NCBI RefSeq assembly: GCF_000319305.2
Contig: NZ_AMWJ02000002.1
Location: 620,001-684,000 of the forward strand
DNA length: 64,000 bases
Reading direction: 5' to 3'
Source of the DNA: Pseudomonas bharatica CSV86
GTDB lineage: Bacteria > Pseudomonadota > Gammaproteobacteria > Pseudomonadales > Pseudomonadaceae
Below are positions 1-9,740 of this stretch, one piece after another; within the stretch, counting starts at the first letter, position 1; each line of letters opens with the position of its first letter. Made by a program: the position numbers and the translations under genes. The notes beneath the pieces are model-generated. The model worked only from the letters and a program-made list of their open reading frames with translations, was not told the DNA's origin and made no database searches.

Positions 1-324
1 GGCATGGGACTCGCCGATTTCGGCGAACACCGCCGCCGCATCGGCAGCACTGACCTGGTTCTGCACGCTGTCCGGCGGGATATCCACCACGCGGATCAGG
101 CTGCCGAAGGCCGACGGGCTGAGCACCAGCGGCCTGAGGGTCGGGTCCGCGCCATTGTCGATCACGGCCGGGCTGGCATCGCTGCTCCAGACCTCATGGA
201 ACACCGTACCGGGCACGGCCTTGAGTTCGAGGCTGGTGGGCACGGCGCCAACCAGTGCCGCCAGGGCCGTGCCGGTAGCGCTATGGCCGGTGACGACACG
301 TTTGAAGGGGGGAAGTGCTTGCAT
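1..324 (-). CDS. Cupin-domain protein, 3' end beyond window
   Basis: One hundred and eight codons are visible, starting MQALPPFKRVVTGH and reading off the left edge. The N-terminal pattern (a conserved TGH, then a stretch with VPGTVFHEVWSSD and RVVDIPPD) is what I associate with small cupin proteins of unknown substrate, so the metal-binding beta-barrel core should lie outside the window. It is the last visible gene of a minus-strand operon; the MFS gene ends 13 bases upstream of its ATG. The family call rests on the N-terminal half only. A role in modifying or sensing the operon's hydrophobic substrate is inference. Confidence 0.55.
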   Translation of the reverse strand, partial: MQALPPFKRVVTGHSATGTALAALVGAVPTSLELKAVPGTVFHEVWSSDASPAVIDNGADPTLRPLVLSPSAFGSLIRVVDIPPDSVQNQVSAADAAAVFAEIGESHA

Positions 325-337
325 GTGGACTCCGCTA

Positions 338-1534
338 TCAGATCTTGTTCGGGGAAGAAGGCAGGGCCGGCATCGGGCTGATGCGCGGCAAGGCCAGGCA
401 GACCAGGGCCAGCAGCAGTTGCGCCAGCGCCACCACGGCCAGGGCACCTGGGAGTGCCTGCGCACTGCCCGAGGTCAGCGCCAGCACCGCCAGCGGGCTA
501 GCGAATTCGCCGGCGAACAGCGCCGCAGTGAAGCCACCGGTGGCGCGCCCGCGCTGGGCTATGCCGGCACGGGACATTACCCAGGTGATCAAGGTCGGCA
601 GCATCAGGCCGATGCCCAGGCCATTGAGGGCGACCGCCGGGGTCAGCCACAGCGCATCCGGCGCCTGGGCCATCAGGCCGCCGCCAATGCCCGCAGTAAC
701 GAAGGCCAGCGCCAGCACGTGCTGGCGCGCCCAGCCATGCAACAGGCGGAACCCGAGGGCGCCAAGCATTACACCCAACTGGTTGGCGCCCATGACCATG
801 CCGATCTGCTGCGGCGACTCGACATGCAGCAAGCCGAGCAGGAAGCCCGCCTGCACCGGCACGATGAACAGGCTGACACCCGCCAGCAGGCTGAACAGGT
901 ACAGCGGCAACAGGGCGCCCCACGGAAAGCCGGCGACGTCGCGTTCCAGCCGGACCTCGCTCGCCTCGCCTTCCCAGAGCAGCCAGGCCATCAGCGGCAG
1001 CAACAGCAGCCCGACGCCGTACAGCATGTAGGGTGTGCGCCAGCTCTCCTGCCCCAGCGCCCCGCCCACGGCAATGAACAGCGCCGCCGACAGCGAGGTG
1101 CAGACCATCTGCAAGGCGAACAAGCGTTCGCGCCGGGCGCCCTGGTAGTAATCGCCGATCAGGGTGGTACAGCAGGTCATGATCCCCGCCTCTGCCAGAC
1201 CCAGGCCGGCACGACTGGCGACGATCGCCGGCAGCGACTCCAGCCACAAGGGCAGCAGGCCGAACAGGCTGTAGAGCAGCATCGAGCCGAGCAGCAGCGG
1301 CTTGCGCCCGAGACCGTCGGCGATGATGCCGGCGAAGGGCGCGAGCAAGGCGATCACCAGCGCCGGGATGGTCAGGCTGACCGGAACCAGCACCGAGACC
1401 AGCGGGTCATCGCCGAAGTGCGCCTGCATCCGTGGCAACACCGGGGCCAGCAGCACCGCGCCAAGGACCGGCAGGCAACTGCCAAGCAGCAACAACAGGG
1501 ATTGCGGCAAACCCGCCTGGGCTTCACGACGCAT
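338..1534 (-). CDS. MFS transporter
   Basis: This is a 398-residue inner-membrane protein with about twelve hydrophobic segments and a central charged loop near residues 195-205. A major-facilitator A-like motif between TM2 and TM3 (GIIADGLGRKPLLLG, about residue 70) supports the family. It starts with MRREAQAGLPQ and overlaps the end of the upstream MMPL gene by about 11 bases, so the two are translationally coupled in one operon. The substrate cannot be read from the sequence. From its neighbours it probably exports or imports the same compound as the DUF1302/DUF1329/MMPL machinery. Confidence 0.85.
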   Translation of the reverse strand: MRREAQAGLPQSLLLLLGSCLPVLGAVLLAPVLPRMQAHFGDDPLVSVLVPVSLTIPALVIALLAPFAGIIADGLGRKPLLLGSMLLYSLFGLLPLWLESLPAIVASRAGLGLAEAGIMTCCTTLIGDYYQGARRERLFALQMVCTSLSAALFIAVGGALGQESWRTPYMLYGVGLLLLPLMAWLLWEGEASEVRLERDVAGFPWGALLPLYLFSLLAGVSLFIVPVQAGFLLGLLHVESPQQIGMVMGANQLGVMLGALGFRLLHGWARQHVLALAFVTAGIGGGLMAQAPDALWLTPAVALNGLGIGLMLPTLITWVMSRAGIAQRGRATGGFTAALFAGEFASPLAVLALTSGSAQALPGALAVVALAQLLLALVCLALPRISPMPALPSSPNKI

Positions 1535-3944
1535 GGGAGACCTCCTGGCGTACGGACGATTCGGTAGGGAGGGACGCCGGACGCACCGGCAGGAGGAAAC
1601 GCGCCAGGGCCGGCAGCAGTACCAGCGCGCCGACCATGTTCCAGACGAACATGAAGGCCAGCAGCACGCCCATGTCGGCCTGGAACTTGATGGGCGAGAA
1701 CATCCAGGTGCCGACGCCGATGGCCAGGGTCACGCCGGTCAGCATCACCACCTTGCCGGTGGACACCAGGGCCCGGTAATAGGCCTCGGACAGACTGGCG
1801 CCCTGGCGCAGGTGGGCGAGCAGGATGCTCATCACGTACAGCGCGTAATCGACACCGATGCCCACGCCCAGGGCGATCACCGGCAAGGTGGCGACCTTGA
1901 CCCCGATGCCCAGCCAGACCATCAGCGCTTCGCAGAGGATCGAGGTGAGCATCAGCGGGATCACCGCGCAGAGCGTGGCGCGCCAGGAACGGAAGGTCAG
2001 CAGGCACAGCAGGATCACCGCGCCGTAGACCCAGAACAGCATTTCGCGGTTGGCCTCGCGCACGACGATATTGGTCGCCGCCTCGATGCCCGCGTTGCCA
2101 GCGGCCAGGAGGAATTTCACCTCGGCAGTGTTATTGGCCGCGGCGAAACCTTCCACATGCTGCACCAGCCGGGTCAGGGTCTCGGCCTTGTGATCGGTGA
2201 GGTAGACGTACAGCGTCAGCAGGTTGCACGCCTCGTTGTACAAGCCGCGCGGGGCGCTGGCGGTGATCATGTTGAGCATCGCCTGGTTGTTCTGCAGCTC
2301 GTACCACTTGGGGTTGCCTTCCGACAACCCGACCAGCATGCGCCGGTTGAGCAGCGCCAGGGAGTTGGTCGAATCCACGCCCGGCAGGCTGCGTAGCTGC
2401 CAGTCCAGCTCGTCCACCTTGCGCAGCACGTCGTAGCGCGCGCAGGCCCCGGCCGGGGTCTGCACCATGATCGCGAACAGGTCGCTGCTGGCGCCGTAGG
2501 CCTGGGTCATGAAGGCGTCGTCGCGGTTGTAGCGCGAGTCGGCACGCAGCTCCGGGGCGCCGGCGTCGAGGTCACCGATGGCCAGGTGCAGGCTGACCAG
2601 GAAACCCAGCACCGCCAGCACCAGGCTCACGCCGATGCACAGGCTTGCCCAGGGCTTGCGGGTGAACAGGTCAAGAAAGCGCCAGAACGGATGGCGGGCC
2701 TTGCCGCTCTGCTCGGCGCGCTCGCTGCGCAGGCTGATCGCGGCAGCACAGGGGCTGACGCCGACGTACGAGAGCAGCACCGGCAGCAGGATCAGGTTGG
2801 TGAAGATCAGCACCGCCACGCCGATGCTGGCGATGATGGCCAGGTCCTGGATCACCTTGATCTGGATGATCATCAGCACCGCGAAGCCCACCGCATCGCA
2901 GAGCAAGGCGGTGAGACCTGCGAGGAACAGGCGGCGAAAGGTGAAGCGCGCAGCGACCACACGGTGCATGCCGCGCCCGATGTCCTGCATGATCCCGTTC
3001 ATCTTCTGCGCGCCGTGGCTCATGCCGATGGCGAAGACCAGGAACGGCACCAGCACCGAATAAGGATCGAGCTGGAAATCCAGGAGCGGCAGCAGCCCCA
3101 GTTGCCAGACCACCGCAACCAGCGAGCAGATCACCACCAGCAAGGTGCTGCGCACGCAGCGGGTGTAGGCGTAGAGCACCGCCGTGGTGATGAGGATCGC
3201 AACGGCGAAGAACACCAGGATCTGTTGCAGGCCGTCGATCAGGTCGCCAACTTTCTTGGCGAAGCCGGTGACATGGATAGCGATGCCATCCTTGGCGAAC
3301 TCGCCGCGCAACGCCTCCAGTTGCCCGGCCAGTACCGCATAGTCCAGCGCCTTGCCGTCCGGGGTGCGGGCCAGCAGCGGAACCTGGATGATGCTGGAGC
3401 GCTGGTCGAAGGCCACCAGTTGGCCGATCTCGTTGGACAACTGCACGTTGCGCCGCAGCTCGGCGAGGGACTCGGGGCTGCCGTTGTAGTCGTCGGGGAT
3501 GACCGGGCCGCCATCGAGTCCGTCCTCGGTCACCGAGACCCAGCGGGTGGCCGGGGTCCATAGCGACTTCATGTAGGCGCGATCGACGCCGGGCAGCAGG
3601 TAGATGCGTTCGCTGAGTTTCTGCAGGGTGTCCAGGTAGGCCGTGTCATAGATTTCGCCGCGCGTGTTGGCGACGGCAATGCGCAAGGTATTGCCCAGGC
3701 CGGACAGCTCCTTTTGCCGCTCCAGGTAGTTGGCGATATAGGGATGCCCGGTGGGGATCATCTTCTCGAAACTGGCATTGAGCTCCAGGCGCGTGGACTG
3801 CCAGCCCAGCACCAGGGTGGTCAGCAGGCACAGCAACAGGACCCAGTGCCGGTGGTTGAACAGGGCCCGCTCGATCAGCGAACCGGAACGCGGGTCGAAC
3901 CCGTCCGGGCTGCCCGGGTCGGGATGGCGGCTTGCGCAATTCAT
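1524..3944 (-). CDS. MMPL/RND-family transporter
   Basis: This 806-residue RND-superfamily protein of the MMPL/hydrophobe exporter type has one N-terminal membrane segment (residues about 27-46), a periplasmic domain, a block of about five segments (residues about 235-400), a second periplasmic domain and a C-terminal block. The ATG at 3944 is chosen because it has GGAG eight bases upstream and begins MNCASRHPDPG; the frame stays open further upstream inside the YCF48 gene but lacks support there. It starts five bases after the YCF48 stop. RND proteins of this type work with DUF1302, DUF1329 and YCF48-like partners in many proteobacteria; the cargo here is unknown. Confidence 0.88.
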   Translation of the reverse strand: MNCASRHPDPGSPDGFDPRSGSLIERALFNHRHWVLLLCLLTTLVLGWQSTRLELNASFEKMIPTGHPYIANYLERQKELSGLGNTLRIAVANTRGEIYDTAYLDTLQKLSERIYLLPGVDRAYMKSLWTPATRWVSVTEDGLDGGPVIPDDYNGSPESLAELRRNVQLSNEIGQLVAFDQRSSIIQVPLLARTPDGKALDYAVLAGQLEALRGEFAKDGIAIHVTGFAKKVGDLIDGLQQILVFFAVAILITTAVLYAYTRCVRSTLLVVICSLVAVVWQLGLLPLLDFQLDPYSVLVPFLVFAIGMSHGAQKMNGIMQDIGRGMHRVVAARFTFRRLFLAGLTALLCDAVGFAVLMIIQIKVIQDLAIIASIGVAVLIFTNLILLPVLLSYVGVSPCAAAISLRSERAEQSGKARHPFWRFLDLFTRKPWASLCIGVSLVLAVLGFLVSLHLAIGDLDAGAPELRADSRYNRDDAFMTQAYGASSDLFAIMVQTPAGACARYDVLRKVDELDWQLRSLPGVDSTNSLALLNRRMLVGLSEGNPKWYELQNNQAMLNMITASAPRGLYNEACNLLTLYVYLTDHKAETLTRLVQHVEGFAAANNTAEVKFLLAAGNAGIEAATNIVVREANREMLFWVYGAVILLCLLTFRSWRATLCAVIPLMLTSILCEALMVWLGIGVKVATLPVIALGVGIGVDYALYVMSILLAHLRQGASLSEAYYRALVSTGKVVMLTGVTLAIGVGTWMFSPIKFQADMGVLLAFMFVWNMVGALVLLPALARFLLPVRPASLPTESSVRQEVSHAS

Positions 3945-3949
3945 GGCGA

Positions 3950-5050
3950 TCACTCCGAAGCGGAAACGGTAGGCGCAGCGACGCGGGACAACCCGGTGAA
4001 TCCGGCGGTCACCAGGCTGCCGTCGGCGGCCTGGACTACCGCCGCCACCGGCTTGCGCTGCGCGGCAAAGGCGGGCTCCAGGCCACCGACGGCACTGGTG
4101 AACAGCCCACCGGACTGATTGCTCAGCAGCACCCGGCCATCGCCGAGGGTAATGGCGTCGCTGAACGACACCGGGGCCAGGGTCGGCAGCGCTTCGGCCT
4201 GTTGCGCCCCCGCGGCGAGGACGAAGGCGTTGCCCTTGAGCCCACCGATCAGCAGCGCGCCGTCGGCCCGGGTGGCAAGGGTGAACAGGCTGCCGTGATA
4301 AGGACTGGGCAGCGGGTGGAAATGCTCGCCATCGTCGGAACGGGCCAGGTAGCCCTGTTCGCCAGCCAGCACCCAGGACTCGCCCTGGCGCGCCACGGCA
4401 TACAGATGCAGGCCGTCGGGGTTGTCGATGCGGCCCATCAGCGAGTGCCAACTGGCGCCGCCATCGTCGCTGCGCAGGGCCAGGCCATAGGCACCGACCA
4501 CCAGCACGCTGCGCTCATCCCTGGCGGCCACGGCGAGGAAGGGTTTGTCCGCGGCTTCGCCGGCGATGCGCTCGGCGGTTTCCAGCCGGGTCACGGCCAT
4601 CTCGTCATCCGGCGCCTGCTGCGCGGCGCGGCGGGCATCCTCCAGCTCGACGTGCGCGGCACGCTCGCCGTCCAGTTGCAGGCTCCAGCTCTCGCCGCCA
4701 TCGCGGGTCGCCAGGACCACCCCGGAATGTCCTGTCACCCAGCCGTTTCGGGCATCGGCAAAGGCCACGGCGGTCAGGCCCACCGAGACCGGCACCGCAA
4801 CCTGGCGCCAGTGCTGGCCGTTGTCGTCGGAGAGCAGGATCAGCCCGCGCTCGCCCACCGCCACCAGCCGCTCGCCGGCCCGGGCCAGGGCGGTGAAGAC
4901 GGCGCGCTGCGGATGGGCGATCTGCATCGCCGGGCTTTGCAGGACATCGCCGACCGCACGCTGCTGCAGCATGGCCTGGGCCTGGCAAGTGGAAGCCAGC
5001 GGCAAGGCGAGGACCAGCAGCAGGCCGCTCGACTGAAGCAATCTGTTCAT
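3950..5050 (-). CDS. YCF48/BNR-repeat exported protein
   Basis: This 366-residue protein starts MNRLLQSSGLLLVLALPLAS, a signal peptide ending near QAQA. The mature part has repeated beta-propeller blades with the S.DDGG..W signature (LLSDDNGQHWRQ, ATRDGGESWSLQ, RSDDGGASWHSL, RSDDGEHFHPL), typical of YCF48/photosystem II stability factor-like proteins. It should lie in the periplasm. The ATG at 5050 has GAGG just upstream. It sits between DUF1329 and the MMPL transporter in the same operon and is inferred to be a periplasmic partner of that transporter. Confidence 0.87.
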   Translation of the reverse strand: MNRLLQSSGLLLVLALPLASTCQAQAMLQQRAVGDVLQSPAMQIAHPQRAVFTALARAGERLVAVGERGLILLSDDNGQHWRQVAVPVSVGLTAVAFADARNGWVTGHSGVVLATRDGGESWSLQLDGERAAHVELEDARRAAQQAPDDEMAVTRLETAERIAGEAADKPFLAVAARDERSVLVVGAYGLALRSDDGGASWHSLMGRIDNPDGLHLYAVARQGESWVLAGEQGYLARSDDGEHFHPLPSPYHGSLFTLATRADGALLIGGLKGNAFVLAAGAQQAEALPTLAPVSFSDAITLGDGRVLLSNQSGGLFTSAVGGLEPAFAAQRKPVAAVVQAADGSLVTAGFTGLSRVAAPTVSASE

Positions 5051-5108
5051 GTCTACCTCGAAATCCAGTACCGAACGGGAGGGCAGCGCCTGCCCTCCTC
5101 CTTCGCGG

Positions 5109-6473
5109 TCAGCGCACGCCGCGCCCGGCCATTGCCGCCGGGGAGAACTCGGCCGCCTTGTAGCGATCGACCACGGCGTACTGCTGGTCCTTGCCGGCGT
5201 AGAGGTTCTGGATGAACCAGGCACCGGAGACCAGGTCGTAGAAGCCCGACGACAACTGGGCCACGGCCGGCAGGTCGGGCATTACCGACGGCAGCGACCA
5301 CAGGGTCTTGGCCAGTTGGCCGTTGGCATCCCAGCGGTCGCCGAGCATGGCTTGCCAGGTGTCTTCATCGAGGTAGTAGCGGCCCTTGGGCAACTGGTGG
5401 CGCTTGCCCGGCGCCAGGTCGGCTTCCACCACCCAGACCCGGTGCAGTTCCCAGCGCACGTAGTCGGGGTTGAGGTGATGCTTGGCGAACAGGTCTTCAG
5501 GTTTGGCGGCGGTCTGTACCTTGTTGGTGTTGTAGGGGATGTACATCTCCTGCTTGCCCACCAGCTTCCAGTCGAAGCGGTCCATACGGCCCTGGAACAC
5601 GCTCAGTTCGTCGAACGACATGACCCCGGCAGTGGCAGGCGTCGGCGTGTCGCAACAGGCGTTGGGCAGCTTGCGCACGCGGCGCTGGCCGGTCAGGTAG
5701 ACGTGGGCCTGGGACTTGTCGCCGTTGATGTTGGTACGCCCCATGATCTGCTCGCCGGCACGCAGGGCCGGGCCGACGTTGAGCAGGCGGAACAGCCAGT
5801 AGTCACCGTCGAAGCTGGCCGCGTTGCCGTCCTGGTAGTAGTAGGGCATCTCCTGCACGGCCTTGCCGTCGGTGGTCATCACCTGGGCGCCGTCGGCGGT
5901 CATCAGGTAGTGGCGGAAGTCCATGGCCAGGGACACGCCGCGCCAGTTCAGCAAGTGGTTCCACATGGCCTCGGCACCGTTCTTCGGCAGCGGGAACGGG
6001 ATGCCGCCATAGGCGCCTTCCGGCACCGGGCCGGCACTGCTCTCTACCAGCTTCGCCTCGCGGGCATTCCTGAGGGTGTTGTCGTAGACCCACTGCGGCG
6101 CGGCGGCCGTGCGCCGGGTCGGGTAGACATCGATGCGGTAGCTCTCCGGGTAACGCTTGAACATGGCCTTGGTGCCGTCGCTGAGCCTGGCGGCGTACTG
6201 GTCGAGATTCTTCGCGGTGATGCTGTACAGCGGCTTGTCGCCGGCGAACGGATCATTGCGCTTGCCACCCTGTTTGAACGAGGGATCGACCTTGGTGTAG
6301 CCGCCGTCCCAGGCCGGGATGCTGCCGTCGGCGTTGCCGGCGCGCTCGGCGCCCAGTGGCGTGAGCTGCTTGCCGAGGTCGTCGGCGCCCGCCGCCACTG
6401 CCGGCTGCAGGCCCAGGACTGCGCTGCACAGCAAGGAGGCACAGAAGGTCTTGAGAGCGAAAGGAATGTTCAC
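5109..6473 (-). CDS. DUF1329 family outer-membrane-associated protein
   Basis: This 454-residue protein has an N-terminal signal peptide (MNIPFALKTFCASLL, cleavage after VAAG) and then the conserved DUF1329 body: GNADGSIPAWDGGYTKVDPS near residue 50, FPLPKNGAEAMWNHLLNW near residue 175, and a WELHRVWVVEADLAPGKRH block near residue 345. DUF1329 proteins resemble lipoprotein carrier folds (LolB-like) and nearly always neighbour DUF1302. Length is normal. The gene follows DUF1302 by 54 bases. Shuttling a hydrophobic compound or lipid across the periplasm is inference from fold and neighbours. Confidence 0.9.
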   Translation of the reverse strand: MNIPFALKTFCASLLCSAVLGLQPAVAAGADDLGKQLTPLGAERAGNADGSIPAWDGGYTKVDPSFKQGGKRNDPFAGDKPLYSITAKNLDQYAARLSDGTKAMFKRYPESYRIDVYPTRRTAAAPQWVYDNTLRNAREAKLVESSAGPVPEGAYGGIPFPLPKNGAEAMWNHLLNWRGVSLAMDFRHYLMTADGAQVMTTDGKAVQEMPYYYQDGNAASFDGDYWLFRLLNVGPALRAGEQIMGRTNINGDKSQAHVYLTGQRRVRKLPNACCDTPTPATAGVMSFDELSVFQGRMDRFDWKLVGKQEMYIPYNTNKVQTAAKPEDLFAKHHLNPDYVRWELHRVWVVEADLAPGKRHQLPKGRYYLDEDTWQAMLGDRWDANGQLAKTLWSLPSVMPDLPAVAQLSSGFYDLVSGAWFIQNLYAGKDQQYAVVDRYKAAEFSPAAMAGRGVR

Positions 6474-6527
6474 GGAGATCCCCTCAGAATGTTGTTTTAA
6501 CCGAGAAGGCCAGGTAGTCCCGGTCTT

Positions 6528-8162
6528 TCAGTGCTTGTTTGAAGGTGAATCGGGAGAGGGCATCGAGGTTGGTGTCCTCGGGGCGTAGTAGTGGGTGTAG
6601 GTCAGGCCGAAGGTCACCCGGTCGAGGTAGGTGGCGCTGACCCCGACGTTGAAATCGCCGCCGCGGTCCGGGCCGAAGCTGCTGACCACCGCCGACTTGC
6701 CCATGGGGAAGTAGCTGATGCCCAGCGGCACGCTGAGGTCGATGCCGGGGAACACCTGGCGGTAGGTCGGGGTGTAGACCAGCTTGAGACCGACCCCGTC
6801 GTCGGTGGCACCCGGGTCCAGGGCCGCGCGGTTCTTCGTCACGCTGAGCAGGCGGTTCCAGGCCACCTCGCCGACCAGGCTGGCCTCGTTGGCGACGAAG
6901 GACGGGCCCAGCGAGGCGATCATGTTCAGGTTGAGGTGCGCGGTGCGGCCGACGGCATAGAGCGGGTGGTCGTCGTTATCGGCAACCACGCCGGCACCGA
7001 TGGTCTGGCCATTGGAAACCAGCGGCATGTTCCAGCGCATGGAGGCTTCACCGGCGAAGCTGTATTCATCGATGCTGGTGGCGAAGCTGGCGCCCAGCGC
7101 GCGGATGTCTTCCGGATAGACCCAGTAGTACTCGCCGATCTGTCCGCTGGCGTAGTTGGGCCCGCTGGCGCTGGGCTTGAGGTACAGCTTGGGCGACTTG
7201 TCGTGGTACTGGATGGCGTACAGGCCGTACTCGACGGTGTCGGCGGTGTAGCGCAACTGCAGGCCGCCCTGCCCCGAGCTTCTCGCGTCCTTGTCCTTGC
7301 CGTGGAAGAACGCCGCCGGGCTGTCCGGATTGCCGCCAAGAAACGCCGGGAAGGGTTCGCCGACGATCAGGCGTTCGTTGCCGGTGCCGATGGTGTCGCT
7401 GACCGAGAAGTAGCTGCCGGCGCCCGGCAGGCGGGTTTCTTCCCATTCGAACTGGTAGTAGGCGCCGACGGAAAGCGCGTCGGTGAGCTGGTAGGTACCG
7501 GACAACTGGCTGACCGGACGGGTGATTTCCTTGAACTGGGTGTTGGGCACCGACACCGCCTTGACCACGTCCACCGGGGCCATGCCGCCGGCAATGCCGT
7601 TGGCGCCGAAGAACAGGCTTTCGCCCCAGATCAGGCCGTGGCGACCGAGACGCACCGAGGCGGCGCGGTCGGCGACGTCGCCGTTCCAGTAAACGAAGGC
7701 ATCCAGCAGTTCGCCGTCGCCGCCGTGCAGATGACGGGTGTCGTCGCTGAACCGGTCGTAGGCCACCGAGCGCACGTTGGCCCGGGACGGGTCGTTGTTG
7801 TCGTTGTCCTTCTGGTATTCGGTGTCGTACCAGGCCGCGCCGCTGACCCGGGCGCCGAAGTCGCGGTAGCCGATGTCCAGCTCGGAAAGGATGTCCAGGC
7901 GGTTGGAGATCAGGCCCTTGGCGAAGGCACGGTCACCGTCGTCCTGGTTGAGGGCGACCTGGCCGCGGGTGAGCTTGCTGCTCTGGTCCTGGGTGCGCCA
8001 GGCGGCGCTGTACTTGAGTGTGTTGTCCCAGCGCAGGCTCAGGTCCGGGTTGCCGGTCTGGATTTCGAATGCCTGGGCGCCGGGAATGCCCATGACCAGC
8101 GCCGCAGCGAGCGTCAGGGTGGAAGGCGCACGCCGCGATGCGGCGATGGAGCGAATAGCCAT
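6528..8162 (-). CDS. DUF1302 family outer-membrane protein
   Basis: This 544-residue exported protein starts MAIRSIAASRRAPSTLT with cleavage after AQAF. Alternating beta-strand sequence follows, with DUF1302 hallmarks: FEIQTGNPDLSLRWDNTLKYS at the mature N-terminus, RLDILSELDIGYRDFGARVS, and SVRLGRHGLIWGESLFFG near residue 170. The C-terminus (TFGLTYTHYYAPRTPT) resembles a beta-barrel end followed by a short tail. It is the first gene of the operon running down to the window edge. It is expected to be an outer-membrane channel for a hydrophobic substrate. Confidence 0.9.
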   Translation of the reverse strand: MAIRSIAASRRAPSTLTLAAALVMGIPGAQAFEIQTGNPDLSLRWDNTLKYSAAWRTQDQSSKLTRGQVALNQDDGDRAFAKGLISNRLDILSELDIGYRDFGARVSGAAWYDTEYQKDNDNNDPSRANVRSVAYDRFSDDTRHLHGGDGELLDAFVYWNGDVADRAASVRLGRHGLIWGESLFFGANGIAGGMAPVDVVKAVSVPNTQFKEITRPVSQLSGTYQLTDALSVGAYYQFEWEETRLPGAGSYFSVSDTIGTGNERLIVGEPFPAFLGGNPDSPAAFFHGKDKDARSSGQGGLQLRYTADTVEYGLYAIQYHDKSPKLYLKPSASGPNYASGQIGEYYWVYPEDIRALGASFATSIDEYSFAGEASMRWNMPLVSNGQTIGAGVVADNDDHPLYAVGRTAHLNLNMIASLGPSFVANEASLVGEVAWNRLLSVTKNRAALDPGATDDGVGLKLVYTPTYRQVFPGIDLSVPLGISYFPMGKSAVVSSFGPDRGGDFNVGVSATYLDRVTFGLTYTHYYAPRTPTSMPSPDSPSNKH

Positions 8163-8480
8163 CGAACGAACCCTCTTTTATTGTTTTTGTTGGCATCTTT
8201 TCTTGGCCACCACCGGCCGGTAAGGCAGCCGGACCGGTTCTGGGTCGTGTGCCAGGGGTGGCATCGCCCGGCGGGATAGACCGGGCGACGGGCACAGGTT
8301 GACCTGCACGGCTGTCTCTGACTAATCGCTTGTCGGGATGCGACCTATCGAGCGGCGCGATACCTCGAAGGCATCGCGCAGGGGGATATCAGGCATCGGC
8401 AAAAGCGATACCCGGGCGCATTGACGGCGCGCGAGCGCGACCGGAAGGTATCGGCAAAACAACTACAAGAAGCCCGAGCC
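8163..8480. promoter_or_regulatory. Divergent control region with LysR-type palindromes
   Basis: The 318 bases between the DUF1302 operon and the divergent LysR gene hold no gene. Two imperfect palindromes stand out: GCGATACC-N5-GGCATCGC at 8357-8377 and GGCATCG-N7-CGATACC at 8392-8412. A half site GGTATCG lies at 8447-8453. The same motif occurs as a perfect palindrome before the paralogous LysR gene at 12.5 kb. They are likely operators for the LysR protein encoded at 8481. Confidence 0.6.
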
Positions 8481-9401
8481 ATGCGTTTTCACCATCTGGA
8501 CCTCAACCTGCTGGTTGCCCTGGACGTGCTCCTCGAAGAGCAGAACATCACCCGCACCGCCGAACGCCTGCACATGACCCAGTCCGCCACCAGCGGGGTG
8601 CTGGGACGCCTGCGCACCTTCTTCGAAGACGAATTGCTGGTGCAGGTCGGCCGGCGCATGCAGCCGACGCCCTATGCCCTGGAGCTGGCGGGGCCGGTGC
8701 GCGAGGTGCTGCTGACGATCAGATCCTCGATCACCGCCAGGCGGGTATTCGACCCGGCCGCCAGCAAGCGGCACTTTCGCCTGGTGACCTCCGATTACCT
8801 GATCAGCGTGCTGTTCGCCCAGGTCATTCAACGGATTCACCGGCAAGCGCCAGGGGTTACCTTCGAGATGCTCAGCCCCGGCGACAACAGCTCCGAACTG
8901 CTGATCCGCGGCGAGGTGGACCTGATGATCGTGCCCGAGCGCTACCGGATCGACGATCACCCGGCGCAGCTGCTGTTCGAGGAAGACCATGTCTGCGTGG
9001 TCTGGCGCGACAACCCGGAGGTCGGCGACAGCCTGAGCCTGGAACAGTACCTGGCCATGGGGCATATCTCGGTGGGCTTCGGCCGCAACCGGCACCTGAG
9101 CATCGAGGACTGGATCATGAACCAGTACGGGGTGAAGCGGCGCCTGGAGGTGATCACCAACGACTTCAACACGCTCGCGCAACTGCTGGTCGGCACGCCC
9201 CGGCTGGCGACCATGCACCGGCGCCTGGCGCAGCTTTATGCGCGGTACCTGCCGCTGAGGATATTGCCGACACCCATGAAGATTCCGCTGATGGGCGAGT
9301 ACATGCTGTGGCACCGGAGCATGGACGGGGATCCGATGCTGAAGTGGTTGCGCGGACGGATTCGGGATTGCATTCAGGATATTGATCTGCCGGTGACCTG
9401 A
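8481..9401 (+). CDS. LysR-type regulator (NahR/NodD-like)
   Basis: This 306-residue regulator starts MRFHHLDLNLLVALDVLLEE and has a winged helix-turn-helix at residues about 18-50 (ITRTAERLHMTQSATSGVLG) and a substrate-binding domain. The N-terminus is of the NahR/LinR/NodD branch. It has exactly the length of the regulator at 11520-12440 and shares its opening residues, so the two are paralogs. The ATG at 8481 is preferred because the conserved family start lies there; the frame is open 60 bases further up. It is divergent to the DUF1302 operon and probably controls it. Confidence 0.88.
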   Translation: MRFHHLDLNLLVALDVLLEEQNITRTAERLHMTQSATSGVLGRLRTFFEDELLVQVGRRMQPTPYALELAGPVREVLLTIRSSITARRVFDPAASKRHFRLVTSDYLISVLFAQVIQRIHRQAPGVTFEMLSPGDNSSELLIRGEVDLMIVPERYRIDDHPAQLLFEEDHVCVVWRDNPEVGDSLSLEQYLAMGHISVGFGRNRHLSIEDWIMNQYGVKRRLEVITNDFNTLAQLLVGTPRLATMHRRLAQLYARYLPLRILPTPMKIPLMGEYMLWHRSMDGDPMLKWLRGRIRDCIQDIDLPVT

Positions 9402-9440
9402 TGGAGCCGGCCACAGAATTCCGGCTCGACTCGCTCGACT

Positions 9441-9626
9441 GTGGGAGCGGGTTTACCCGCGATGACGGCGGTGAATTCACTACCGCTATCGCTGGCAAGC
9501 CAGCTCCCACAGGTTTCTCGGCCAGCCGCGGGTTTTGTGTTCGACACGGTCACTGTGGGAGCTGGCTTGCCAGCGATTGCGATGGTGAATTCACTGCCGC
9601 TATCGCGGGTGAACCCGCACACACAG
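9441..9626. repeat. Pair of REP (repetitive extragenic palindromic) units
   Basis: Two tandem units of about 71 bases lie at 9441-9511 and 9555-9626. Each has one arm of the GTGGGAGCGGGTTTACCCGCG kind and one of the GGCAAGCCAGCTCCCAC kind around a shared middle (GTGAATTCACTNCCGCTATCG). The order of the two arm types is swapped between the units. Such REPs are characteristic of the P. putida/fluorescens lineage. They fill the gap between the LysR and amidohydrolase genes (9402-9740). Confidence 0.85.
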
Positions 9627-9740
9627 GGTCCGCGCTGGACCTATCCATCCGGTCAATGCCTAGCCATCGACAGCATCTGATAGTCCCCACCAACACAGCC
9701 CCTAGCCTGCGTCACAAACGACAAGACGAGGCACCACCCC

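Noticed and set aside
155..1567. Long plus-strand open frame opposite the MFS gene
   Set aside because: GC-rich mirror of the real minus-strand gene; the translation is Gln/Arg/His-rich low-complexity sequence with no start signal.
3945..4451. Upstream extension of the MMPL frame into the YCF48 gene
   Set aside because: The extension is Arg/Pro-rich and lies wholly inside a well-supported gene; the ATG at 3944 has a ribosome site and the family-typical start.
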